DNA from: Deltaproteobacteria bacterium
Lineage (GTDB): Bacteria > Desulfobacterota > Desulfobacteria > Desulfobacterales > SURF-15
Direction: 5' to 3'
NCBI GenBank assembly: GCA_019309565.1
Contig: JAFDFZ010000043.1
Location: 1-35,762 of the forward strand
Length of the DNA: 35,762 bases
Part shown: piece by piece, positions 8,231 to 16,759 of the stretch
Layout of the letters: every line of letters begins with the position of its first letter
Position numbering within the stretch: position 1 is the first letter of the stretch
Translations under genes and position numbers: made by a program
The notes under the pieces: generated by a model
Seen by the model: only the letters and a program-made list of their open reading frames with translations
What the model was told of the DNA's origin: nothing
Databases searched by the model: none

Positions 8231-9262
8231 CTAAATGCCCTTTCCAAAAGGGCAATGTGGATAGCTGCATTCAGAACAATCACGGCAAAGTCCCCCATGG
8301 CCCAAAAAGGCAAGCTCTGCCTTACCGATTCGCTCACCGGCTAAAATCCGCGGCAAAACCAGATCAAGCACCGTAATCCGGTGGTGAAGACCGCAGGCCG
8401 GCACACCCAGCAATGGAACGTTTTCCAAATAAGCCACCAGGAACATGGCACCCGGAAGCGCAGAGGCGCCGTAGTGGATCTCTGTCGCTCCTGCCAGCTT
8501 GATTCCGTAACGGGTCACATCATCCGGATCCACACTCATTCCACCTGTAAAAAGCAGCAGATCACATCCCATCTGCACATGGGAATGGATCGCATTGCTG
8601 ATCATTTCAGCGTCATCGGGAGCAAAGATAACGCTTTGTACCTTAGATCCGAGAGCGGTTATTTTTTCGGTAAGAACCGGAGCAAATCTATCCTCTATAA
8701 GGCCATGAAAAACTTCGTTCCCGGTGATTACCACCCCTGCCTTTGCTTGCCGAAGCGGTCTTACAGAAAGCACACCCCCGTTTTGTGCGGCTATCGAAGC
8801 GGCTCGTTCTATGGGCGCTCGCTTCATCACAAGTGGTATTGCCCGGGTGGCGGCAACCAGCTCTCCCTTTTTTACCAGCGTATGATTGTGAAGGGTTGCG
8901 CACATGACTTCTTCAATCATGTTAAAGGCTGCCAGTGCTGCGGTGTCAACGAACAGAAGCCCGTCACGCTTGGCATGCAAACCGATTTTTCCTTCCCTTG
9001 GATCGTCTTGCCAGACAATATCTTCCCCGGCAAGCGATTCGGCAAGGATGGCAGCAGCCTGATTTTCGTGAATTTCATCTTCTTCAAGTTCGATCAGGTA
9101 AAGATGGTATTTCCCAAGTTTCTGAAGATGGCAAAGGTCTTCATGGCAAACGGTGTGTCCTTTGCGAAAGGCCGGACCTTTGAATTGTCCGGGGCGGATT
9201 TCTGTAATATCATGCGCAAGCTGTGTGCCCACCGCATCTTTTAACTTGATTTTTTTCAACAC
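8231..9262 (-). CDS. MoeA-like molybdopterin-binding protein with C-terminal Cys cluster
   Basis: The 343-residue product contains a MoCF-type molybdopterin-binding domain: GVVITGNEV near residue 175, TGGMSVDPDDVT near 240 and GVPACGLH near 287. The N-terminal part resembles the domains found in front of this fold in MoeA-like proteins. It ends in CRDCSECSYPHCPFG, a C-x2-C-x2-C-x4-C cluster suited to an FeS centre or metal. It starts at a GTG (9262) with AAGGAG seven bases upstream. MoeA inserts molybdate into the cofactor; this shorter variant with a Cys tail may be a dedicated Moco handling or sensing protein for the Mo enzyme encoded upstream. The domain call is firm; the specific role is inferred. 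Confidence 0.75.
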   Translation of the reverse strand: MLKKIKLKDAVGTQLAHDITEIRPGQFKGPAFRKGHTVCHEDLCHLQKLGKYHLYLIELEEDEIHENQAAAILAESLAGEDIVWQDDPREGKIGLHAKRDGLLFVDTAALAAFNMIEEVMCATLHNHTLVKKGELVAATRAIPLVMKRAPIERAASIAAQNGGVLSVRPLRQAKAGVVITGNEVFHGLIEDRFAPVLTEKITALGSKVQSVIFAPDDAEMISNAIHSHVQMGCDLLLFTGGMSVDPDDVTRYGIKLAGATEIHYGASALPGAMFLVAYLENVPLLGVPACGLHHRITVLDLVLPRILAGERIGKAELAFLGHGGLCRDCSECSYPHCPFGKGI

Positions 9263-9291
9263 TTTTAGACTCCTTCTTTAACAGATTGCCA

Positions 9292-9329
9292 CCCCGCCAT
9301 GCTCTCTCAAAGGGAGAGCATGGGAGGGG
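9292..9329. repeat. intercistronic GC-rich hairpin
   Basis: CCATGCTCTC (9297-9306) pairs with GAGAGCATGG (9314-9323) around a 7-base loop, and the flanking C-rich and G-rich runs can extend the stem. It lies between the FmdE-like and MoeA-like genes. No T-run follows on the minus strand, so an mRNA-stability or partial-termination role is more likely than a full terminator. Confidence 0.5.
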
Positions 9330-9363
9330 GAGAAAAAGTTTCAATGGGTTTAATTTCCTCATG

Positions 9364-10017
9364 CTAACGGCTGACTGCTGATGGCTGACTGCTCCAATTG
9401 GGCTCTCGGTTAATTTCCGGCAAGGAAATTTCCCTGGCATCATAGAAATAAGCCCCGCTAAAACATGGCCGGCAGAGGGGGTATCCGTCCTTAATGACTT
9501 CACGGCCGTCTCGCACCACCTGACCACACCTGCGACAGGCGACTTTCCGGCGGGTCGGGCCCGGAAGATCGGTATCTTCGATGGAAACCGTAACCTCTTG
9601 AACCTTGAAAAGGACACTGTCGGGCATGCGCTTGTATGCTTCCAGTTGTTGCAGGTGCTTTTCGGCAATTTCAGGCGCATAAACAAAAGACAACTCGCGA
9701 GCCTCTTCCGTTGAGATCACCCTAAAAGCTTTGTTCGTTTGCAGGTTGAGGAAAGTGGCGGCCATGATTCCGTAATCCACGTATTTCAAGGATCGACGCC
9801 CCAGCTTAACCCCGGTGACATGTGCAATGGCATCGGCCGCACAGCGGTCCATTTCAACATAAACAATCAGTTTTTTGATCTGGTCATGGCGTGTTGGTTC
9901 TTCCAGTCCAATGAGCCGACAGCCCAGCATCGCCATGCGTACACCCACTGCCTGGCCAGGACAAAGATGACCGTGGGCCTCTGCCGATTTTTTCAACAAC
10001 ACTTCAAAGAGTTCCAT
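9364..10017 (-). CDS. fmdE: FmdE-like protein with C-terminal zinc ribbon
   Basis: The 217-residue product has the full FmdE signature AHGHLCPGQAVGVRM near residue 14, a Cys in DRCAADAI near residue 58, and a C-terminal zinc-ribbon (CRRC and CRPC about 21 residues apart). FmdE proteins accompany molybdenum or tungsten enzymes in anaerobes; a role in cofactor delivery or maturation is plausible because the next gene is MoeA-like. It starts four bases after the stop of the cytochrome b remnant. The last residues (SSQPSAVSR) are encoded by a repeated decamer, GCAGTCAGCC, present twice, so the 3' end seems to have been overrun by a short intergenic repeat. It differs from the stand-alone copy at 2888, which lacks the HLC residues. 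Confidence 0.75.
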   Translation of the reverse strand: MELFEVLLKKSAEAHGHLCPGQAVGVRMAMLGCRLIGLEEPTRHDQIKKLIVYVEMDRCAADAIAHVTGVKLGRRSLKYVDYGIMAATFLNLQTNKAFRVISTEEARELSFVYAPEIAEKHLQQLEAYKRMPDSVLFKVQEVTVSIEDTDLPGPTRRKVACRRCGQVVRDGREVIKDGYPLCRPCFSGAYFYDAREISLPEINREPNWSSQPSAVSR

Positions 10018-10021
10018 TTAC

Positions 10022-10612
10022 TTATCCAATCAACCTGTTTGCATTTAAGAAACTATTGACCAGCAGGTAAAGGCAGCCGGCCAACATCGTAAAACCAAAA
10101 ACATAGTAAATCATCCGTAAAGTGAAGGGGGGTTTATCGATCAGCAAACCTTGCAATCTTCCCTCCTTTTCCAGTCTTTCAACCCAAGCCGGCCGCTCAT
10201 GTCGAACTTTCTCAAGATCAATGCCTCCACCGAACATCACCAGATCCATTGGAAAATTTTCTTTTCTGAGATGACCGATAAAAAAGTGGATAATAAACAC
10301 ATGCGCCATGGCCAGTACGGCCTCAATACGATGTACCCACAGGGTGACGTTTATCACCCAGCCTTTCACATAGCGGCTTGAGGTGACAGGATCGTAAAGA
10401 ATCATGCCTGTACCACCCAGGATGCATATTCCCCAGAACACAGCCCAATAGTCAAACTTCTCCCAGTATCCCCAGCGATCGAATCGGGGTGGTTGTGCAA
10501 ATCCCATCAGCCAGCCAAGGTGTTGTCGAATCTGCCCAACATCTTCCCAGCGCGGCAGCAAGGAGTCCGGTCCATAAATGCTTTTTGGAAAGTTTCGCCA
10601 GTTGATGAACAT
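10022..10612 (-). pseudogene. N-terminally truncated cytochrome b (second copy)
   Basis: From about IYGPDSLLPRW onward this frame aligns with the intact cytochrome b at 11549-12385: both have DRWxYWEKFDYWAVFWG, the helix with HRxEAxLA and the block HFFIGHLR. The first 86 or so residues of the intact copy, which carry two helices and the haem ligands equivalent to H20 and H62, are absent. The frame enters the preceding cytochrome c gene in another phase, and the first usable ATG is at 10612. The junction lies near 10590-10600. With half its haem ligands gone it is unlikely to be a working dihaem cytochrome b, although three to four membrane helices could still be made. Confidence 0.72.
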
Positions 10613-11516
10613 AAAGGCAAGATGTGCAGGTAACCCCTTCGTTGGAATGGGTGGAGAGCTTCCAGCTATCATACTGCTTGTGATGCCCGGTTGCAAAATC
10701 ATCTGCATATACCTCTTTAAGGTCTCCATCTTCGTATTGCTTGGACTTAAAATACAATCCCAGAGCTCGGCCCGGCTGATACCCCACCGGCCATTTGACA
10801 CCGGGTGCCTTGATGGACGACCCACTGCTGTGGCAGGAGCCACAGATCTGGGTCCTGAACCCCGCCGGCAGATGAGAGGGATTGACAATGGTCGACCGTT
10901 TATCAAAAACAGCTGTCTCGGGAAGAGCCACGTGGTGGAAACCTGGGCCATGACAGGCCTCGCAACCAACGCTGGGTTCCGAGAAGGTGTTGGTTTCCAA
11001 ATCCACTCCCATGGCGTGACAGCCGGCGCAATATTGAGTCCATGGCCGTTTGTTCCAGTCTTGCTCGTGGTAATTCATCCATCGGTTGGCCTTTGCGCCG
11101 TATACAACAGGAGCAACATAAAGTTCATCGTTTTTTTCAACCAAAAGCATCTGCTTCCATTGCATACCGATGGTGTACTTAACCTCCTCTATTTTAGGGA
11201 CATAGATTTTATCTGAAGGCACCTTGAGATCCTTTTCCAGCTTTCTTAGGTCTGAACGGATGGCTTTATGATCGATCTCCGCGATCAGGGCATCCCGATT
11301 CTGGGTCACGTCCATTATGGTTCGGCTGTGAAGTGTATTCTTCCACGAGTCGTAATGTTCCAGATGACAGAATTTGCATTCCTCAGATCCAACGTAGCTC
11401 TTGGGTTTGGCCAGCAGTTGCTGAACATCGATTTTGGGTTCCTCTGTAGCGCAGCCTGCAAGCCAGACAGCTATCAGTACAGATAAGACCAGCTTGAGAC
11501 ACTTGCGCGTCTTCAT
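10452..11516 (-). pseudogene. truncated octahaem c-type lipoprotein (second copy, haem ligand lost)
   Basis: The reading frame starts at the ATG 11516, which has AGGGGG upstream; the product begins with a lipoprotein signal ending LAGC. It follows the octahaem lipoprotein at 13205-14485 closely (KSYVGSEECKFCH against KTYVGSEQCKVCH) through CKFCH, CAGCH, CEACH and CGSCH. The fifth site reads CTSCL where the paralogue has CTSCH: a CAT to CTT change removes the haem ligand. A few codons later (VHQL, near 10600) the match ends and the frame runs about 48 unrelated residues through cytochrome b sequence in the wrong phase. Haems 5-8 are therefore gone. A four-haem protein could still be made, but the structure indicates decay by deletion. 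Confidence 0.78.
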
Positions 11517-11548
11517 GTTTCCCCCTTGGGTCCCTTTCAAAAAGGGTA

Positions 11549-12385
11549 TTAATGAAGCTGGATATATCGGCCATAAACGATGCCGTTTATCAGAATATAA
11601 AGCCCAAAGCCTAAGGCGGTGTAACCGAAAGCATAATAAAGCACCCGATACCAGCGAGACGGGGGTCTGGCCTTCATTTGCTCCAGTTTTCCTTCTTTTT
11701 TAAGTCGTTCCACCCACATGGGTTTTTCTTTTATCAGCTCCTCAAGATGGACACAGCCCGAGAACATGGCTTCATTCATCGGAAAACTAAAGGGCCTTAA
11801 GTGTCCGATAAAAAAATGAACTATAAAGATGTATGAAGCCGCTAAAATTGCTTCGGCTCGATGCAAAAGGGCTGTGATGTTCAAGGCCCAGCCTGGCAAA
11901 AAGTGAGTTGTAAGCAGAGGAAATCTTAGCATTATCCCGGTTGCCGCCAAAAGAGGCAGTCCCCAAAACACGGCCCAGTAATCGAACTTTTCCCAGTACG
12001 CCCAGCGGTCCAGTTCGGGAGGGGGACCGAGCCTCACGGTCCAGAGTATTTTCTGGATAAGATGCCGGCCATCCTGAACCCATGGAACAAGCGAGTCCGG
12101 TCCCAGGAGGCTGTTTCTAAGATCCCTTCGATCGATTCTCGTTACCAGATACAGGATGTGTGCTGCGAAACCCGCAATCATCAAAACTCCCACCCAGAAA
12201 TGTATCACAACAGCGGTGTCATATCCCCCGAAAAGCCATACAAGAGATCTGCCAAAGTCAGTTGTAATGAATAATCTGCCGAAGCCCGTTCCTGTCTGCA
12301 CAAGAAAACTGATCATCAAAAAAAGATGAAACAGACGCTGAATTCGATTGAACCGTCTAAGGAGCATCTCCTGAGTTGACCTCAT
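11549..12385 (-). CDS. membrane dihaem cytochrome b (FdnI/hydrogenase-type gamma subunit)
   Basis: The 278-residue product has about four to five membrane helices and His residues placed as haem b ligands: H20 (RLFHLF), H62 (VVIHFW), H175 (LLHRAE), H190 and H195 (HFFIGHL). This matches the cytochrome b subunits that pass electrons between quinone and periplasmic redox partners in formate dehydrogenases, hydrogenases and related complexes. Its start (ATG 12385) overlaps the end of the trihaem gene by 29 bases, so the two are coupled and probably form one complex: the trihaem protein on the periplasmic face, this protein at the quinone site. It is the intact counterpart of the fragment at 10022-10612. 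Confidence 0.82.
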   Translation of the reverse strand: MRSTQEMLLRRFNRIQRLFHLFLMISFLVQTGTGFGRLFITTDFGRSLVWLFGGYDTAVVIHFWVGVLMIAGFAAHILYLVTRIDRRDLRNSLLGPDSLVPWVQDGRHLIQKILWTVRLGPPPELDRWAYWEKFDYWAVFWGLPLLAATGIMLRFPLLTTHFLPGWALNITALLHRAEAILAASYIFIVHFFIGHLRPFSFPMNEAMFSGCVHLEELIKEKPMWVERLKKEGKLEQMKARPPSRWYRVLYYAFGYTALGFGLYILINGIVYGRYIQLH

Positions 12386-13190
12386 TATTTCTCTTGATTT
12401 TCTTTTCCTTAAAGAATTTACGTAAACCCATCAGAAAACGATGAAACATCAAATTCAGTTTTTCAAACAGCTCCTGTGCACCCATAGTGAAACGATGCTG
12501 CACCGAACTTGGCAGTTTCTCTGATAACTCGCGCACTCCCACCATCAAACTGTGGGGTATAAAGAAGGCCAGGGTGCCAAGGAAAAGCAACAGCATCCCC
12601 CAGCTCGTATAAAACAAAAGCGGAAAGCTCTTTCTGGTGGAAAGCGATGTCGATGGAGGTTCATGGACATAAAAGCTGGCAAAGGAGGCATTGGCCCCTT
12701 CGTGGCACTTGGCGCAGATGTAAGCATGGCGGCGGATGGGGTTTGTGGGAGCAAAGTAATGGTTGATGGATGGAATCGGCTCCGGTCCGTGACATTGCCG
12801 GCAGGTGATTGCCGCCCGTAGCGAATGAAGGTTCCGGGCCTGCTGTGGATGGCATTCAATGCATGTATTGCGATAATAAAACTTAAGTCCTCTGTGGGAA
12901 TCAGGAAGCCGGGATCTGATTCGCACCATGGCCGATGCGGAGCCGAACGGGAACAGCCCCCGTTTAACCCCGGGCACCTCAACCAGAGCCCGCCTGCGTT
13001 GCGGGCTGACTTCATAGCCTTCATAGTAACCGGTTGCCACCCGTTCACGATACCGATAGATCTTAGATGTGACCTCTTCCTGAGGCCAAACGGCCCCGGG
13101 TGACACGACCAGCAGTGCGGCAAATCCGGTGAAAAGGCTTATTGTTCTCCTAAATGAGGTTAAAGAAATTTTAAATCCAGCCTTTTTCAT
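12357..13190 (-). CDS. trihaem cytochrome c with C-terminal membrane anchor
   Basis: The 277-residue product has a signal peptide (hydrophobic residues about 18-36), three haem sites CIECH, CRQCH and CAKCH between about residues 110 and 165, and one C-terminal membrane helix (about 192-212: LLFYTSWGMLLLFLGTLAFF). After the helix come three amphipathic repeats rich in E, K, F and L (VRELSEKL, AQELFEKL, LRKFFKEK), which would lie in the cytoplasm. The start is supported by AGGAG before the ATG. It is sandwiched between the octahaem lipoprotein and cytochrome b, suggesting an electron path octahaem, trihaem, haem b, quinone. I do not recognise a named family. Confidence 0.78.
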   Translation of the reverse strand: MKKAGFKISLTSFRRTISLFTGFAALLVVSPGAVWPQEEVTSKIYRYRERVATGYYEGYEVSPQRRRALVEVPGVKRGLFPFGSASAMVRIRSRLPDSHRGLKFYYRNTCIECHPQQARNLHSLRAAITCRQCHGPEPIPSINHYFAPTNPIRRHAYICAKCHEGANASFASFYVHEPPSTSLSTRKSFPLLFYTSWGMLLLFLGTLAFFIPHSLMVGVRELSEKLPSSVQHRFTMGAQELFEKLNLMFHRFLMGLRKFFKEKKIKRNNEVNSGDAP

Positions 13191-13204
13191 GATTACTCCT
13201 CGTT

Positions 13205-14485
13205 TCAGTGCCTCGCTGGCTCCGGATGCCGGTGCACGGAAAAGGGCAGGGGCATATCTTTCTTTTTGGCTGCCTCTAAAAAACCCACCAGATCCTCAAG
13301 GGGAGTGTCCTTATGATGATGGCAACTGCTGCAGGCATTGGGCATTTTATCAGTACCACCGGCCTTCAAACTTTCCTCCGGAGACATGAGCTTAAAGGTG
13401 TGTCTCAAAACATCTCCCGTCTCAGGACTCATGTGAATCCTGGGCATATGACAGCCTATGCAATTAGAAAAAGAGTGGATGGAATGAGCGTATTTATTGG
13501 TATTGCCGGTATGGCAGGCCAGGCACTGCCCGGAGCCTGCCCCTACGGTCTGAAATTGCGTCGGTGGCAATCCCAGTTGATGAACATAATGGCACGATGT
13601 GCAGGATACGCCCTTTTGAGCGTGAATGGATTGCTGCCAGTCGTCGTATTGTTGGTGATGACGATCAACGAATTTTTGACTGTAAACCTCCGGTGTGTCT
13701 TTACCGGCAAGGGGATCGGGTGTGTAATAACCACCCAGAGCTCTGCCCGGGAGGAAACCCACCGGCCAATCAACCCATTCTATTTTTGTCGATTTGCCGT
13801 TTCCATGGCAGGCACCGCAAATCTGAGCCCGAATACCCGCGGAAAGCTTAGATGGATTTACAATGGTCTGGCGTTTATCAAAGACCGCTGCTTTTGGCAG
13901 GACAACATGACGGGAGGCAGGTCCATGACAGGCCTCGCAGCCAACACCGCCTTCGACAAAGGAGCCTTTTTCAAGATCCACGCCTGTCGCATGACAGCCC
14001 CCGCACTTTTCAATCCAGGGCCGCTTATCCCAGTCCGCCTCTCGGTAGCTGGTCCATTCGTGGCTCCAGGCGTTGTATTCGATGGGAGCTATATAGAGTT
14101 TGCCGTTCTTTTCAACAACGTACCGCTGTCGCCACTGAACACCCTGGGTGTATTTGATCTCGTCCATTCTGGGAATATAAATCTTCTCTGCGGGCACCTT
14201 TAGATTCTGCCCGTTTTTTTTCAAAGCAGCACGGATCAGCTCGGGATCGATTGGAGTGATCAGGGCGTCCTGGTTTTGGGTTACATCCTGCAGTGTACGG
14301 CTGTGCAACGTCATTTTCCAGGAATCGTAATGCTCCAGGTGACAGACTTTACACTGCTCTGAGCCCACATACGTTTTTGGGCCAGCCACCGCTTTTTCGA
14401 TCTGAGCCTTTTCGGATCCGCAACCCACCAGGCCTGCAGCTGCAAATGCTGTTATAGCAAGGTGGATCCATCTGCTTTTTTTCAT
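13205..14485 (-). CDS. octahaem c-type cytochrome lipoprotein (cytochrome c554-like)
   Basis: The 426-residue product has a lipoprotein signal ending LVGC and eight haem sites: CKVCH, CGGCH, CEACH, CGACH, CTSCH, CLACH, CIGCH and CSSCH. The pattern (CxxCH near the N-terminus after YVGSEQC, then CGGCHATGVD and CEACHGP) fits the cytochrome c554 / octahaem family widespread in anaerobes. It shares the same layout and end (CSSCHHHK-TPLEDLVGFLE) with the octahaem protein at 16760, so the two are paralogues. A strong GGGGAGGAGAG precedes the ATG. The lipid anchor would hold it at a periplasmic membrane face next to the NrfD and cytochrome b modules. It lacks the CX15CH signature of the octahaem sulfite reductase MccA. 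Confidence 0.85.
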   Translation of the reverse strand: MKKSRWIHLAITAFAAAGLVGCGSEKAQIEKAVAGPKTYVGSEQCKVCHLEHYDSWKMTLHSRTLQDVTQNQDALITPIDPELIRAALKKNGQNLKVPAEKIYIPRMDEIKYTQGVQWRQRYVVEKNGKLYIAPIEYNAWSHEWTSYREADWDKRPWIEKCGGCHATGVDLEKGSFVEGGVGCEACHGPASRHVVLPKAAVFDKRQTIVNPSKLSAGIRAQICGACHGNGKSTKIEWVDWPVGFLPGRALGGYYTPDPLAGKDTPEVYSQKFVDRHHQQYDDWQQSIHAQKGVSCTSCHYVHQLGLPPTQFQTVGAGSGQCLACHTGNTNKYAHSIHSFSNCIGCHMPRIHMSPETGDVLRHTFKLMSPEESLKAGGTDKMPNACSSCHHHKDTPLEDLVGFLEAAKKKDMPLPFSVHRHPEPARH

Positions 14486-14527
14486 CTCTCCTCCCCTACA
14501 GTTGTGAAAACTTTCAGCTCTCCTCCA

Positions 14528-14977
14528 TCACCGGACGTGACAAGAATTCCTTTCCTTCAATGGCAGGAACTTCACTGCCATTGTGTAAGCCAGCAACAAT
14601 GCACCGATAATCCCACCGATCAGTAGCATTTCCATAAAGGTGGGCAAGTAAGAATCAAGGGGACTTTGTCTTTTGATAAAGGGATATACCTGTGAGGCCA
14701 CCACAAAATCATATCTTTTCACAAAATATCCCACCAGGACCATTACAGAAGCAACCATCACACCGCCTATTTTCCTGTGCCTTGCAGCGGCAAGCAGGAG
14801 AAATATGGGTAACAGCATTCCTGTTACAACCTCGAAAACCCAAAAGGCCTTACTGAAAGGTCCATTTAGAAACAGCAAAATCGTTTTTGTTTTTTCGGGT
14901 TCAAAAAGCCCATGTGCCATCTTATATGCGGTAAAGAGAATCCCCAGGCTCAGAAGAACCGCCAGTATTTCCGCCAT
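14528..14977 (-). CDS. nrfD: NrfD-family membrane subunit, C-terminal part
   Basis: The 149-residue product has about four membrane helices and begins MAEILAVLLSLGILF. It reads as the natural continuation of the preceding ORF: typical NrfD/PsrC proteins have 8-10 helices in one chain, and this ORF supplies the last ones. Its ATG begins one base after the TGA of the upstream ORF (TGA-A-ATG), so it is either coupled or the product of a frameshift. It should form the quinone-binding membrane subunit together with its neighbour. Confidence 0.65.
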   Translation of the reverse strand: MAEILAVLLSLGILFTAYKMAHGLFEPEKTKTILLFLNGPFSKAFWVFEVVTGMLLPIFLLLAAARHRKIGGVMVASVMVLVGYFVKRYDFVVASQVYPFIKRQSPLDSYLPTFMEMLLIGGIIGALLLAYTMAVKFLPLKERNSCHVR

Positions 14978-14978
14978 T

Positions 14979-15881
14979 TCATAGATCCATTAGCCTCACC
15001 GGAATCTCCTCCCCCTTAACCTTATATGTAATGATGCTCGTTGCCATGATCCAACTAAACCCACACATAAGAGCGCCAAGGAAAAAATCGATGGGGTAAA
15101 GGGTGCCGTACCAGAACGGCCTCGTTTCGATATGGGCGAACAAAGAGCCTTCCACCGTATAGGCCATCAAAGCCAAAACGACCGCCATTCCTCCTAATAT
15201 GCTGGCCCATCTTAATTCCGCGTCCCTGACTTCCATCTCTGAGCCGATTTTCCTCAATGGAAGGAGCCGGTAGTCCAGGGATCCTATTTTTTGAAGAGGC
15301 AATCGCCCGTAGAGATATGCTTTTATACCCTCAAGAGCCATTAACCGGTAGACTTTTGCGGTCAGTCCACTGGAAGTTTCTGCTGTTTTGATCAACTCCT
15401 GCCTTGTCAGCACCCAGAACCATATCGCTATGAAAAGAATGTACGGCGGGTAGAGGACTCCCATCCACCACATGGCAGAACGCAGGTTGGGTGTTAATGC
15501 ATTGTAAACGGCCCCCCTTTCCGGATGTCCAAGGTGCAGGCCGATTGAGGACAGACCGAATATGATGGTAATCAGGGATAGAAAGATACATCGTTTTCCG
15601 ATCAATTCATACCGTCGCAGGCCGAACACATAACCCATAGACGCTATCAGGCAAAGCCCCACGCTTGAGCCGACCAGAAAAATGTAATTGGAAACCATCA
15701 TCTCCCATGGAATATTGGTATAGAATTCAAGGATTTCCATGCTGTGAACCACAGACATCAACAACGCATAGGCGCCTAAAAAGATCAGTGCTAAAAGAAA
15801 GCTCACCCAGATGAAGAAACCAGGTGAGCGTTCCATCTGGCTTTGAAGCAAATCGAAACGTCTGCTAACTCGGTCAGTCAT
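14979..15881 (-). CDS. nrfD: NrfD-family membrane subunit, N-terminal part
   Basis: The 300-residue product has six to seven membrane helices and the features of NrfD/PsrC quinone-interacting subunits, including GLSSIGLHLGHPERG near residue 110 and the WWMGVLYPPYILF helix. NrfD has no cofactor and exchanges electrons between menaquinone and a partner FeS protein. Its ATG overlaps the TGA of the FeS gene (ATGA), so the two are coupled. A soluble loop with the repeat LPLQKIGSLDYRLLPLRKIGS near residues 194-214 is an internal duplication. The protein ends at LMDL where family members usually go on, and the missing helices are encoded in the next ORF. Confidence 0.8.
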   Translation of the reverse strand: MTDRVSRRFDLLQSQMERSPGFFIWVSFLLALIFLGAYALLMSVVHSMEILEFYTNIPWEMMVSNYIFLVGSSVGLCLIASMGYVFGLRRYELIGKRCIFLSLITIIFGLSSIGLHLGHPERGAVYNALTPNLRSAMWWMGVLYPPYILFIAIWFWVLTRQELIKTAETSSGLTAKVYRLMALEGIKAYLYGRLPLQKIGSLDYRLLPLRKIGSEMEVRDAELRWASILGGMAVVLALMAYTVEGSLFAHIETRPFWYGTLYPIDFFLGALMCGFSWIMATSIITYKVKGEEIPVRLMDL

Positions 15882-16741
15882 GGTTGTTCTTTGTCTTTTT
15901 CCCTTGTTTGACTGGCGTATGCGTACATGGCACCGCTCAGAGCCGAAGCCCCCATAATTCCAGAAGCGGTGATTCGTATTTTATCAAGGTCATGGTTCAC
16001 CACCTTTTTCGGCGCTACAACAAGACTCAAATCCAGGGGCTGGGTTGGCAGAATCGTCAGCATGTCCGTTCCCCCTGCTTCCTCAAGCCCCATGATGTAA
16101 TATACCCCACCCCTTTGATAGAGCCGCCGCTTTGCCTCCTTTATGACTTCGTGCTTATAATCGAAATAAAGCGCCCCCACCGGACAGGCCGCCACGCAGG
16201 CCGGTTTCATGTAGTTGAGAAGTGGTACCCGGTTGTAACACATATGGCATTTACGGGTGACCCGCTTTTTAAAATCAAACCGAGGCACTTTGAAGGGGCA
16301 TGCCTGAAAGCAGTAGCGGCAACCGATACACTTTTTCTCATTTATCACCACAGGCCCTTCTGGCAGCTTGGTGATGGCCTTGACCGGGCAGACGCCCGCA
16401 CACGCCGGTTCTATGCAGTGCTGGCAGGCCCAGTGTATATAGGTCCTGGCCGTTCGGTTTTTGGAATCGATCAGCAGATTGACCACAACCCAGTTGTTGG
16501 CCGTAAGGTCTGTCTCCCGGTCGGTGACCAGTTCATCACGCTCAACTTTAAGATTGTTCCATCGTTTGCAAGCAGACATGCAGCGCTTGCAGCCGATACA
16601 TATAGTCGTATCCACCAGTTTCCCGTAGCGATGCGTCTGCGTATGAGCGATCTTTGCAGATCCCAGTGCCGCATAAATGGGCACGCCCGCCAGAAGTTTC
16701 AGAAAATATCGCCTGCCGATTGGTTTTGCCCGTCCGCTCAT
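15878..16741 (-). CDS. Tat-exported ferredoxin-like subunit with four [4Fe-4S] sites
   Basis: The 287-residue product begins with a Tat-like signal (GRRYFLKLLAG) and has four cluster motifs: CIGCKRCMSACK, CQHCIEPACAGVCP, CIGCRYCFQACP and a fourth with CHMC spaced from CVAACP. The layout is that of the HybA/FdnH/NrfC group. A hydrophobic C-terminal helix (about residues 255-275, ASGIMGASALSGAMYAYA) may anchor it. It is immediately upstream of NrfD and so is its probable electron partner. It is a second FeS protein beside the one paired with the Mo enzyme, suggesting two quinone-linked modules in one operon. Confidence 0.85.
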   Translation of the reverse strand: MSGRAKPIGRRYFLKLLAGVPIYAALGSAKIAHTQTHRYGKLVDTTICIGCKRCMSACKRWNNLKVERDELVTDRETDLTANNWVVVNLLIDSKNRTARTYIHWACQHCIEPACAGVCPVKAITKLPEGPVVINEKKCIGCRYCFQACPFKVPRFDFKKRVTRKCHMCYNRVPLLNYMKPACVAACPVGALYFDYKHEVIKEAKRRLYQRGGVYYIMGLEEAGGTDMLTILPTQPLDLSLVVAPKKVVNHDLDKIRITASGIMGASALSGAMYAYASQTREKDKEQP

Positions 16742-16759
16742 CGGTCATTCTCGCTATCG

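Noticed and set aside
8381..9244. 287-codon plus-strand ORF
   Set aside because: Antisense to the MoeA-like gene, which has a clear domain and ribosome site.
13313..14203. 296-codon plus-strand ORF
   Set aside because: Shadow of the octahaem cytochrome gene on the opposite strand, with no ribosome site or motif.
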